This document shows positions 34,591 to 42,794 of a stretch of 64,000 bases of DNA, piece by piece; position 1 is the stretch's first letter, and each line of letters opens with the position of its first letter. The stretch covers positions 1 through 64,000 of the forward strand of contig REEN01000058.1 in the NCBI GenBank assembly GCA_007695015.1. The letters run 5' to 3'. The DNA comes from Marinilabiliales bacterium. GTDB lineage: Bacteria > Bacteroidota > Bacteroidia > Bacteroidales > PUMT01. Position numbers and translations under genes: made by a program. The notes under the pieces are model-generated. The model was not told the DNA's origin and did not search any database. It was given only the letters and a program-made list of their open reading frames with translations.

Positions 34591-35802
34591 ATGACAACAC
34601 AGGATTATATTAAAAGAGAAGAAAAGTACGGTGCGCACAACTATCATCCGTTACCGGTGGTGCTGGACCGGGGTGAGGGAATATTTGTATGGGATGTTGA
34701 AGGTAAAAGGTACTTTGATTTTTTGTCCGCCTATTCGGCAGTTAACCAGGGACATTGTCACCCCAAAATTGTTGATGCACTTATTAACCAGGCAAAAAAG
34801 CTTTGCCTGACCTCACGGGCCTTCCATAATTCAAGCCTGGGGGAATATGAAGAATATATTACCAGGTATTTCGGTTATGACAAGGTCCTGCCAATGAATA
34901 CCGGAGTTGAAGGAGACGAAACCGCTATTAAGCTATGCCGTAAATGGGCCTACAAGAAAAAAGGGGTACCCGATGGCATGGCAAAGATCATAGTTTGCGA
35001 AAACAACTTCCATGGCCGCACTATAACAATTGTTTCCATATCAACAGATCCGGATGCAAGAAAGGATTACGGACCTTATACGCCGGGTTTCGTAACAGTT
35101 CCGTATAACGATATACCTTCCCTGGAAAAAGAGCTCAAAGACCCCAATGTGGCCGGGTTCCTGGTTGAACCTATCCAGGGAGAGGCCGGGGTTTATGTTC
35201 CTGATGAAGGTTATCTGAAGAAAGCATGGGAACTTTGTAAAAAGCACAATGTTCTTTTCATTGCCGATGAGGTTCAGACGGGAATTGCCCGAACCGGCAG
35301 GCCTCTCGCCTGTGATCATGAAAATGTGAAACCAGACATACTGATACTGGGCAAAGCACTTTCAGGCGGCGTCTTTCCGGTATCGGCGGTGCTTGCTGAT
35401 GATGAGATAATGCTTACCATTAAACCAGGCGAACACGGCTCAACATTCGGAGGAAATCCGGTTGCTGCCAGGGTTGCCATGGCTGCACTTGAAGTAGTCA
35501 AAGAAGAAAACCTTGCTGAAAAAGCAGATCGTCTCGGAAAAGTCTTCAGGGAGGAGATGAACAGCATCGACTCTGATATGATAGAAACCGTTCGTGGCAA
35601 AGGGCTGCTGAACGCTGTCGTGATCAGGCCCAAAAACGGAAAGACCGCAATGGATGTGTGCCTTGAAATGAAAGATAACGGTCTGCTTGCCAAGCCCACT
35701 CACGGACATATTATCAGGTTTGCCCCTCCGCTTGTGATCAATGAAGAGCAGCTCAGGGAAGCTTCAGCGATTATTGCAAAGTCAATTAAGCATTTTGACT
35801 GA
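34591..35802 (+). CDS. rocD: Ornithine--oxo-acid aminotransferase
   Basis: PLP-dependent class III aminotransferase, 403 residues, converting ornithine and 2-oxoglutarate to glutamate semialdehyde and glutamate. Family landmarks: [57 protein letters not shown], the cofactor Asp in [14 protein letters not shown] and the Schiff-base Lys in [17 protein letters not shown]. It joins arginine and proline/glutamate metabolism, which fits the arg and glt genes 12 kb downstream. A strong terminator follows. Confidence 0.95.
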   Translation: MTTQDYIKREEKYGAHNYHPLPVVLDRGEGIFVWDVEGKRYFDFLSAYSAVNQGHCHPKIVDALINQAKKLCLTSRAFHNSSLGEYEEYITRYFGYDKVLPMNTGVEGDETAIKLCRKWAYKKKGVPDGMAKIIVCENNFHGRTITIVSISTDPDARKDYGPYTPGFVTVPYNDIPSLEKELKDPNVAGFLVEPIQGEAGVYVPDEGYLKKAWELCKKHNVLFIADEVQTGIARTGRPLACDHENVKPDILILGKALSGGVFPVSAVLADDEIMLTIKPGEHGSTFGGNPVAARVAMAALEVVKEENLAEKADRLGKVFREEMNSIDSDMIETVRGKGLLNAVVIRPKNGKTAMDVCLEMKDNGLLAKPTHGHIIRFAPPLVINEEQLREASAIIAKSIKHFD

Positions 35803-35828
35803 TCATGGTTGATACCGTCATGTTTTGG

Positions 35829-35856
35829 AAAAGCGGCTCAATTGCCGCTTTTTTTT
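35829..35856 (+). terminator. Rho-independent terminator of rocD
   Basis: AAGCGGC (35831-35837) and GCCGCTT (35844-35850) form a perfect 7-bp stem with a 6-base loop, followed by six more T. Textbook form. Confidence 0.88.
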
Positions 35857-36061
35857 ATGTACTAGGCACTTTACAGACTTCTCTTTGAGTAAGCCAAAGC
35901 GGTTAAAGGCAAGGTTCTGCAGGGAGTCTGGATAAATACCGGGCTCTTGCAGGTTAAATTAAATAGGGATCCTTTGGCAAGCCCGGTCAAACAAATTAGC
36001 ACGGTGCATGTTTCTTATAATAATCTGAATGCTTATTTTTATACCATAAACAGAGAAAACC

Positions 36062-38842
36062 ATGGCTGAATTACCTTATTCAATAAAAGAGAAGCTGAAA
36101 ACGGAAATGGGTGAATTTCAATTCCTCAGTCTCAGAAAGCTTGAGAAAGATGGATATTCCGTTTCCCATTTGCCCTTTTCAATCAGGATCCTGCTGGAAA
36201 ATGCCCTGAGAAATTTTGACGGGTTTGGTATTACCGAAGACAACTTAAATACTCTCCTGGCATGGAGCCCGGAACCCAGTACCTGCGATATTCCGTTCAA
36301 GCCTGCTCGTGTCCTGATGCAGGATTTTACAGGTGTTCCCGCTGTTGTTGACATTGCCTCCCTCAGGGCAGAAATGTCACGCAATGGCAAAGATCCTGGC
36401 AGAATAAATCCACTGATCCCGGTAGATCTGGTAATAGACCATTCCGTTCAGGTGGATTATTTTGGAACAGGTAACTCCTACCGGCAAAATGTTGAGATGG
36501 AGTATGAGCGAAACAGGGAAAGGTATCAGTTCCTGAAATGGGCGCAGAAGTCGTTTGACAATTTTTCTGTTGTACCCCCGGGATTGGGTATCTGCCACCA
36601 GGTAAACCTCGAATATCTTGCCAGGGGGGTGATAGCCAGAGACGGACTGGTATTTCCTGACACCCTGGTTGGAACCGATAGCCATACTCCTATGGTTAAC
36701 GGTATCGGGGTCATTGGATGGGGAGTTGGCGGTATTGAAGCCGAAGCTGCTATTCTCGGCCAGCCAGTATATTTTATTATGCCAGAAGTCATAGGGTTGA
36801 GGCTTACCGGTAAGTTGCAGCCAGGGACAACGGCAACCGACATGGTTCTTACCATAACCAGCCTGCTGCGGTCTCACGGGGTTGTAGGGAAGTTTGTCGA
36901 GGTGTTCGGTGACGGACTTGACGGATTGTCGGTACCCGACAGGGCCACCATCGCCAACATGTCGCCCGAGTTCGGATGTACCGTGACATATTTTCCAATT
37001 GATGACCGTACCACCGAATATATGAGACAGACAAACCGGCCGGAGAAGCAGGTGAAACTGGTGGAAGAGTACTGCAGGGCGAACATGCTCTGGAGAACGG
37101 GTGATGAGAAAATCAGCTACTCTCATGTCCTGGAACTGGATCTTTCAACAGTCGAACCCACGATTGCGGGTCCCCGCCGGCCGCAGGACAAAATACTGCT
37201 CCGGGATGCTGATAAAACATTCAGGCAGCAGCTCAGCGCCGACTTCAACAGGTCATACATAAGTCCTGATGAGCGTGAGATTGACAGGTGGAAAAGTGAA
37301 GGTGGCGGTCCGCCAACGGAAAGAGAAGAGCAGGAAAGTCCTGATGTTGCTGAAGTGCTGACGCATACAGCAGAAAACGGATTGCGGACAGCAGAGATCA
37401 GGATCAATAATGAGAAATTTACGCTTAGCGACGGTTCTGTTGTAATAGCGGCCATCACTTCATGCACCAATACCTCCAATCCAAGCGTGATGGCAGGTGC
37501 CGGTATCCTGGCAAGGAAAGCCCTGAAGCGCGGATTGCAGAGCAAACCCTGGGTAAAGACCTCCCTGGCTCCCGGGTCAAAGGTGGTGACCGATTACCTT
37601 GAAAACTCGGGGTTGCTGGCTGATCTGGAAGCATTGCGCTTTCATGTGGTAGGATATGGCTGTACCAGTTGTATCGGGAATTCAGGACCCCTCCCTTCCC
37701 ATATTGCCGAAGCAGTCGATAACAATGAGCTGATAGTGGCCTCTGTGCTTTCAGGTAACCGTAACTTTGAGGCCAGGGTGCACCCACAGGTGAAGCTCAA
37801 CTACCTGATGTCACCGGTTCTTGTTGTAGCGTACGCTATTGCGGGCCGTATTGATATCGACCTGCTAAATGAACCGCTTGCCTGGGATCCCAATATGGCC
37901 CCTGTTTACCTTAAGGATATATGGCCCACTTCTGAAGAGATATCAGAGGTTCTCACCCCGGTATTGTCGAAGAAGGATTTTGAAAAAAACTACAGTGAAA
38001 TATTTGATGGCGACCAGATATGGCAGAACCTGGAAGTGCCCCGCGAGGAGGTCTACAAATGGGATGATAGTTCAACATATATCAGGGAGGCTCCCTTTTT
38101 CAGAAACCTGCCGGCAGAGCCTGCAGAACCTTCCGGTATATCAGATGCCAGGGTTCTTCTTATGCTGGGCGACAGCATTACAACCGATCACATTTCGCCG
38201 GCAGGGGCATTCAGCACAAAGACACCTGCAGGCAAATACCTTCTTGAAAAAGGTGTTGAGAGAAAGGATTTTAATTCCTATGGATCACGCAGGGGTAACG
38301 ACGAGATAATGGTGAGGGGCACCTTTGCCAATGTCCGTATAAGGAACAGGCTTGCAACATCTGAGGGCGGGTATACCAATTATCTTCCCGGGGACAGGGA
38401 AATGAGTGTGTTTGAAGCGGCTGAACTATACAAAAAGGATAATACCCCACTGATAGTGCTCGCCGGCAAGGAGTACGGAAGCGGATCGAGCAGGGACTGG
38501 GCAGCCAAGGGAACATTCCTGCTTGGCATAAAAGCTGTCATTGCCGAGAGTTATGAAAGAATTCACCGCAGCAACCTGGTTGGAATGGGTGTACTACCGC
38601 TGCAATACCTTGATGGAGAGAATGCAGAATCACATCAACTTACCGGGAAGGAGAACTTCTCCATAAAAGGCATAGAAGGAGGCCTTGAACCACTGAAAAA
38701 GCTCACAGTGGAAGTCTCGTTACAGGAGGGACAAACCAAAAGTTTTACCGTCACGGCCAGGCTCGATTCAGAGATAGAGATATCCTACTACCGGCACGGC
38801 GGAATACTCCAGTATGTTCTCAGGCAGTTCATGAATTCATAA
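36062..38842 (+). CDS. acnA: Aconitate hydratase (AcnA type)
   Basis: TCA-cycle isomerase of citrate to isocitrate with a 4Fe-4S cluster, 926 residues, close to the length of AcnA/IRP1 and not AcnB. Cluster ligands lie in AITSCTNTSNPSVMAGAG and GYGCTSCIGNSGPLP; the swivel domain has LGDSITTDHISPAGAF and EYGSGSSRDWAAKG. VGTDSHTPMVNGIGVIGWGV is also standard. The 259-base gap upstream has no recognised promoter. The next gene on the strand starts 21 bases later and may be co-transcribed. Confidence 0.96.
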   Translation: MAELPYSIKEKLKTEMGEFQFLSLRKLEKDGYSVSHLPFSIRILLENALRNFDGFGITEDNLNTLLAWSPEPSTCDIPFKPARVLMQDFTGVPAVVDIASLRAEMSRNGKDPGRINPLIPVDLVIDHSVQVDYFGTGNSYRQNVEMEYERNRERYQFLKWAQKSFDNFSVVPPGLGICHQVNLEYLARGVIARDGLVFPDTLVGTDSHTPMVNGIGVIGWGVGGIEAEAAILGQPVYFIMPEVIGLRLTGKLQPGTTATDMVLTITSLLRSHGVVGKFVEVFGDGLDGLSVPDRATIANMSPEFGCTVTYFPIDDRTTEYMRQTNRPEKQVKLVEEYCRANMLWRTGDEKISYSHVLELDLSTVEPTIAGPRRPQDKILLRDADKTFRQQLSADFNRSYISPDEREIDRWKSEGGGPPTEREEQESPDVAEVLTHTAENGLRTAEIRINNEKFTLSDGSVVIAAITSCTNTSNPSVMAGAGILARKALKRGLQSKPWVKTSLAPGSKVVTDYLENSGLLADLEALRFHVVGYGCTSCIGNSGPLPSHIAEAVDNNELIVASVLSGNRNFEARVHPQVKLNYLMSPVLVVAYAIAGRIDIDLLNEPLAWDPNMAPVYLKDIWPTSEEISEVLTPVLSKKDFEKNYSEIFDGDQIWQNLEVPREEVYKWDDSSTYIREAPFFRNLPAEPAEPSGISDARVLLMLGDSITTDHISPAGAFSTKTPAGKYLLEKGVERKDFNSYGSRRGNDEIMVRGTFANVRIRNRLATSEGGYTNYLPGDREMSVFEAAELYKKDNTPLIVLAGKEYGSGSSRDWAAKGTFLLGIKAVIAESYERIHRSNLVGMGVLPLQYLDGENAESHQLTGKENFSIKGIEGGLEPLKKLTVEVSLQEGQTKSFTVTARLDSEIEISYYRHGGILQYVLRQFMNS

Positions 38843-38863
38843 AACAACGCAAAACCAGTTTGT

Positions 38864-39814
38864 ATGAGACGAAGAAAATTCATCAGAAACAGTATCGCAG
38901 GAGGCGGCGCATTAAGCCTTTCGGTAAGTTCATTATGGTCTGCAACTAACCTGTTCGGCGACAAGCCCATCCCTCAGAGAGTTTTGGGCAGGTCAGACGA
39001 GAAGATATCGGTCATAGGTTTTGGCGGTATAATGCTGAACAATGAGGACCGGAAAACCTGTAATGATATAGTTGCAAAAGCCTGCGAAACAGGCATTAAC
39101 TATTTTGATGTAGCACCTACCTATGGTAACGCCGAAGAGATGCTCGGCCCTGCGCTTGAACCCTACCGCAGGCAGAGTTTCCTCTCCTGCAAAAGCACAC
39201 AAAGGGAGAGGGCGGGTGTTGAGAAGGAGATGCAGGAATCGTTCACCAGGCTCCGGACCGACTATTTTGATCTCTACCAGCTTCATGCACTAACAACAAT
39301 AGAAGACGTGGAACGGTCGTTTGCCTCCAACGGTGCCATGGAGGCCATACTCAGGGCCCGGGATCAGGGCAGGGTAAGACTGATCGGTTTTTCTGCCCAT
39401 AGTGAGGAAGCTGCGCTTCTGGCACTGGAATATTTTGACTTTGATACGGTGATGTTTCCCATAAACTTCGCCTGCTGGCACAACGGTAATTTCGGGCCCC
39501 GCGTTTACGAGAAAGCCGTTGAAAGAAACCTGGGTATACTCGTTCTCAAGTCACTTGCGGAAAGGGGGCTCAGACCCGGTGAAGAGAGGTTTTTTACAAA
39601 TGTCTGGTACAAACCGGTACTTGATAATGAGTTGTTTGACCAGGCACTTGCTTTTTCGCTTTCGCGGAAAATTACCTCTGTCATACCTCCGGGTAATATG
39701 AGCCTTTTCCTTAAGGCCATTGACCGCGTACACCATTTTGAACCGCTTACCGCTGAAGAAGAGGAAGCCCTCAGGAAGAGATCCCTGGAGATACCTCCCC
39801 TTTTCAGTGCCTGA
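38864..39814 (+). CDS. Aldo/keto reductase with twin-arginine signal
   Basis: 316 residues with an N-terminal RRRKFIRNSIAGGGALS, a Tat export signal, then an aldo/keto reductase TIM barrel. The catalytic tetrad positions are recognisable: Asp and Tyr in YFDVAPTYG, Lys in LSCKST, His in YQLHAL. Exported AKRs carry their folded NADPH with them, hence Tat. Substrate unknown. Follows acnA by 21 bases but is probably functionally tied to the exported sugar enzymes encoded convergently. Confidence 0.88.
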   Translation: MRRRKFIRNSIAGGGALSLSVSSLWSATNLFGDKPIPQRVLGRSDEKISVIGFGGIMLNNEDRKTCNDIVAKACETGINYFDVAPTYGNAEEMLGPALEPYRRQSFLSCKSTQRERAGVEKEMQESFTRLRTDYFDLYQLHALTTIEDVERSFASNGAMEAILRARDQGRVRLIGFSAHSEEAALLALEYFDFDTVMFPINFACWHNGNFGPRVYEKAVERNLGILVLKSLAERGLRPGEERFFTNVWYKPVLDNELFDQALAFSLSRKITSVIPPGNMSLFLKAIDRVHHFEPLTAEEEEALRKRSLEIPPLFSA

Positions 39815-39824
39815 GACCGATCCT

Positions 39825-39843
39825 TCTGGTATGTGCTACCAGA
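39825..39843. terminator. Short hairpin between convergent genes
   Basis: TCTGGTA and TACCAGA pair over 7 bp with a 5-base loop, followed by TTAATTATATTTATTG on the plus strand. Weak but well placed. Confidence 0.4.
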
Positions 39844-39853
39844 TTAATTATAT

Positions 39854-41146
39854 TTATTGTAAGGGCTTCCAGAACCGCTCATATACTTCGAGGCCCATTC
39901 TGACATTGTGATAGGGGCATGTCCATTCATCACCCTTGAGACGGCCCGGTACCGGGGTGCCGTGTTCATCAAGATCGGGATGCCATCCGCCGTGCCGGTA
40001 GTCAATCATGTGCTCTTTGATATACTCCCATACACCTGCAGCAGCTCCAAGAAAATCAGGATCCCCTGATATTTTCCAGGCATAAAGAAAGCCTACCACC
40101 GCCTCAGCCTGTACCCACCATGAGATGTTCCTGCGGTACAGGTCCTCCCCCGTCTTTTCATATATCATCGCACCCTGGTGATTTAATCCGGCAGACAACT
40201 GTTTTCCGGCAATTTCGATAGAAAGGCTGGTAACCCTTTCAAGAAGATCAGTGTCACCGAGAACCTCGGCGGCTTCGTAGAAGAGCCATGAAAATTCGAT
40301 ATCGTGTCCATAGGAATCGTACCTGCCGTCAACAGTCCAGTCCCTCCCGAAAAAAAGGTCCTGGTGGTACCTGCTGGTATCTACAATATGGTCAAAAAAG
40401 ATATCCATAAGGTGTTCAAGGCTCTCTCTGAGCTGACTGTCTGGCCAGACCCTGTATAGATTGGTGTAGGCTTCAAGAAGGTGCAGGTGGGTGTTCATTG
40501 ATTTTATCCTTCCTTCGGCCAGGCCTTTCTCCTCATTGTATTGCCAGTCGGCCGAAAATCCTTCAAGGTAACCGCCGTACTCCCTGTCTCTTGCCTTCTC
40601 TTCAAGAAGTTGGTAAATGTCAATTGCCAGCCGGAGGCTCTCGTCATCTTTTGTTGCCCGGTAGTATTCTGAGAAAGCATATATGGCAAATGACTGACCA
40701 TATGTTATTTTTGAGGGATCTGCCAGTGAGCCGTCTGCATTGAGTGTCCAGTGCATTCCTCCGTGTTCGTGGTCAATGAAATGCTCTGAGATATAATTGA
40801 ATGCCCTGTCAGACAGCCGGCGGGATTCTGTGTCGCCAAGCACCCTGTATGCAGCCGACCAGGTCCACAGGTACCTTGCAAAAAGTACGTTGTATTTTTT
40901 TGCATCACCTATCCCGGTTCCGTCATGGGCAATCCGGCCAAAAAATCCCTGCCGGGGGTCATCATGATCGACGGAACTCTTTTTCCAGAAAGGCAGGAGG
41001 TTGCCCTTCATATCTGCTGTTATTTCATGCACAAGCAGGTCCTGAACCTGACTCTCATCAGTCTGGTTGCCGGACCTGACGTTGCATGCGGCGGTAAACG
41101 CTGCAAGTGCCGCGCAAACCGCAAATATCAGGATACTCCCCCTCAT
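39854..41146 (-). CDS. AGE/cellobiose 2-epimerase family lipoprotein
   Basis: 430 residues. Lipobox FTAAC with Cys 21, then an (alpha/alpha)6 barrel of the N-acylglucosamine/cellobiose 2-epimerase family: SAAYRVLGDTESRRLSDRAF, HGGMHWTLNADG, NTHLHLLEAYTNLYRV, SYGHDIEFSWLFYEAAEV and KGDEWTCPYHNVRMGLEVYE. The His residues at those motifs are the catalytic ones in cellobiose epimerases. A lipid-anchored, hence periplasmic or surface, epimerase is unusual, since known members are cytosolic. Gene ends 39 bases from AKR; its start is 7 bases after the DUF1080 gene. Confidence 0.87.
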   Translation of the reverse strand: MRGSILIFAVCAALAAFTAACNVRSGNQTDESQVQDLLVHEITADMKGNLLPFWKKSSVDHDDPRQGFFGRIAHDGTGIGDAKKYNVLFARYLWTWSAAYRVLGDTESRRLSDRAFNYISEHFIDHEHGGMHWTLNADGSLADPSKITYGQSFAIYAFSEYYRATKDDESLRLAIDIYQLLEEKARDREYGGYLEGFSADWQYNEEKGLAEGRIKSMNTHLHLLEAYTNLYRVWPDSQLRESLEHLMDIFFDHIVDTSRYHQDLFFGRDWTVDGRYDSYGHDIEFSWLFYEAAEVLGDTDLLERVTSLSIEIAGKQLSAGLNHQGAMIYEKTGEDLYRRNISWWVQAEAVVGFLYAWKISGDPDFLGAAAGVWEYIKEHMIDYRHGGWHPDLDEHGTPVPGRLKGDEWTCPYHNVRMGLEVYERFWKPLQ

Positions 41147-41153
41147 GGCTTGC

Positions 41154-41891
41154 TTAAAGCTCTCTTACCCAAATATTCCTGAAGCTCACCAGGTCGCCGT
41201 GATCCTGGAGTCTGATGGGCAGCTTGTCCTCATGTTTTGTGTATGTGGGCAAACCGATCCACTCTGTATCACCCCATATCTCAACATTGTTCTGCACCAG
41301 CACACCATTGTGTATAACTGTAACCCTTGCGGGGTGTGTAACCCTTCCCTGTTCGTTAAACCTGGGAGCCATGAAAATTATATCATAGGTCTGCCATTCA
41401 CCAGGTTGTCTGCACGCATTTACAAGAGGAATATGCTGCTTGTAGACGGAAGCTGCCTGTCCGTTCGGATATGTCGGGTTTTCATAAGAATCTAGCACCT
41501 GGATCTCATACCGTCCCATCAGAAAAACCCCGCTATTGCCTCTTCCCTGGCCTTCACCACGGATCTCCGCAGGTGCCCGCCACTCGATGTGGAGCTGGAC
41601 ATCGCCGAATTTTTGCTTGCTCCAAATATCCCCCGTCTGTGGAACAACCGTCATTGCTCCGTTATTTACCTCCCAGGGTGGCTGGTTCCCGTCACGGTCC
41701 ACCCAGTTTGAAAGGTCCGTACCGTCAAACAATACAATTGCGTCAGACGGTGGTGCCGTGCCAACGCCTGGTGTAACAACGGGAGGTACCGGTTCATGAA
41801 CCTCCGTAACTCTGTCTCTGCCTTCCTGTGCTTCCATAGTGATTACTGTTAATAAAAAGATTGCCGTTAATAATGCGCTTTTAAGTTTCAT
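41154..41891 (-). CDS. DUF1080 (3-keto-disaccharide hydrolase-like) exported protein
   Basis: The start MKLKSALLTAIFLLTVITM was chosen because it gives a clean signal peptide; an upstream Met would add 19 charged residues. The mature protein (245 residues total) is a concanavalin-type sandwich with VLFDGTDLSNWVDRDGNQ, IEWRAPAEIRGEGQGRGNSG and FLMGRYEIQVLDSYE, the DUF1080 hallmarks. The family includes lyases/hydrolases of 3-keto-glycosides. It leads a two-gene operon with the epimerase. Confidence 0.9.
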   Translation of the reverse strand: MKLKSALLTAIFLLTVITMEAQEGRDRVTEVHEPVPPVVTPGVGTAPPSDAIVLFDGTDLSNWVDRDGNQPPWEVNNGAMTVVPQTGDIWSKQKFGDVQLHIEWRAPAEIRGEGQGRGNSGVFLMGRYEIQVLDSYENPTYPNGQAASVYKQHIPLVNACRQPGEWQTYDIIFMAPRFNEQGRVTHPARVTVIHNGVLVQNNVEIWGDTEWIGLPTYTKHEDKLPIRLQDHGDLVSFRNIWVREL

Positions 41892-42070
41892 GGTAATTTG
41901 ATTTTTAGGTTTTAACATAGTATGCCTTTCCCATCGAACCTGACACATACAAAGAAATAAAAAAAACCCGAATAGACTGCCGGTCCGGTTGCTTTAGATA
42001 TATAAATGTGCTGTTCTTGGGATTATGGCCTGATTTTCGTATTTTGTGGTCATTACAAAAATCAGCGGCT

Positions 42071-42760
42071 ATGAAGACAATCGCTTTTATTGCAATTATC
42101 ATACTTATTCCGTCATTGGTTAAGGCACAGGACTTTGACCGGTTGCGCGAGAATATGGTGCGTCGTCAGATCGCAAACAGGGGAATTGACCATGAACCGA
42201 CACTGGAGGCGATGAGAAATGTGGAGCGCCACCTTTTCGTGCCCAGGGCACAGCAGAGAAGGGCCTATGACGACGGGCCCATGCCGATAGGATACGGACA
42301 AACCATCTCCCAGCCTTATATAGTTGCCTATATGACACAGCTTGTCAATCCGGGGCCTGATGACAGGGTGCTGGAGATCGGAGCCGGATCGGGTTATCAG
42401 GCTGCCGTGCTGGCTGAGATCGTTGAAAAAGTATACACTATTGAGATAATTCCCGAACTTGGCAACCAGGCCAGTAAGGTATTGAAAGATCTTGGATATG
42501 AAAATGTTGAGGTCATTACAGGTGACGGCTACTTCGGGCACGAGGAAATGGCTCCGTTCGATGCAATTGTGGTTACGGCTGCTGCGGAATACATCCCCCC
42601 TCCCCTCATTGCCCAGCTGAAAGACGGAGGCAAGATGGTGATACCTGTGGGATCTCCGTTTCTTGTGCAGACACTCATGCTGGTTGAAAAGGAAGGAGAC
42701 AGGATAACGACTACCAACCTTATGCCTGTTCGCTTTGTACCATTTACCCGGAGAAACTGA
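42071..42760 (+). CDS. pcm: Protein-L-isoaspartate O-methyltransferase with signal peptide
   Basis: Repairs isoaspartyl residues of aged proteins with SAM. SAM motif I is VLEIGAGSGYQAAVLAE; AYDDGPMPIGYGQTISQPYI is the N-terminal family signature. The chosen start begins MKTIAFIAIIILIPSLVKAQ, a clear signal peptide, so the enzyme is predicted to be exported where SAM supply is doubtful. First gene of a three-gene unit with a membrane spermidine-synthase-like protein and a TIGR02117 lipoprotein. A further upstream start is possible but weaker. Confidence 0.9.
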   Translation: MKTIAFIAIIILIPSLVKAQDFDRLRENMVRRQIANRGIDHEPTLEAMRNVERHLFVPRAQQRRAYDDGPMPIGYGQTISQPYIVAYMTQLVNPGPDDRVLEIGAGSGYQAAVLAEIVEKVYTIEIIPELGNQASKVLKDLGYENVEVITGDGYFGHEEMAPFDAIVVTAAAEYIPPPLIAQLKDGGKMVIPVGSPFLVQTLMLVEKEGDRITTTNLMPVRFVPFTRRN

Positions 42761-42794
42761 GCCGTTAAGGCGGGAACATTAAACTGAAGGATTT

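Noticed and set aside
36377-37126. Open reverse frame of 249 codons opposite acnA
   Set aside because: Shadow of the aconitase gene; no recognisable protein, no promoter or start context.
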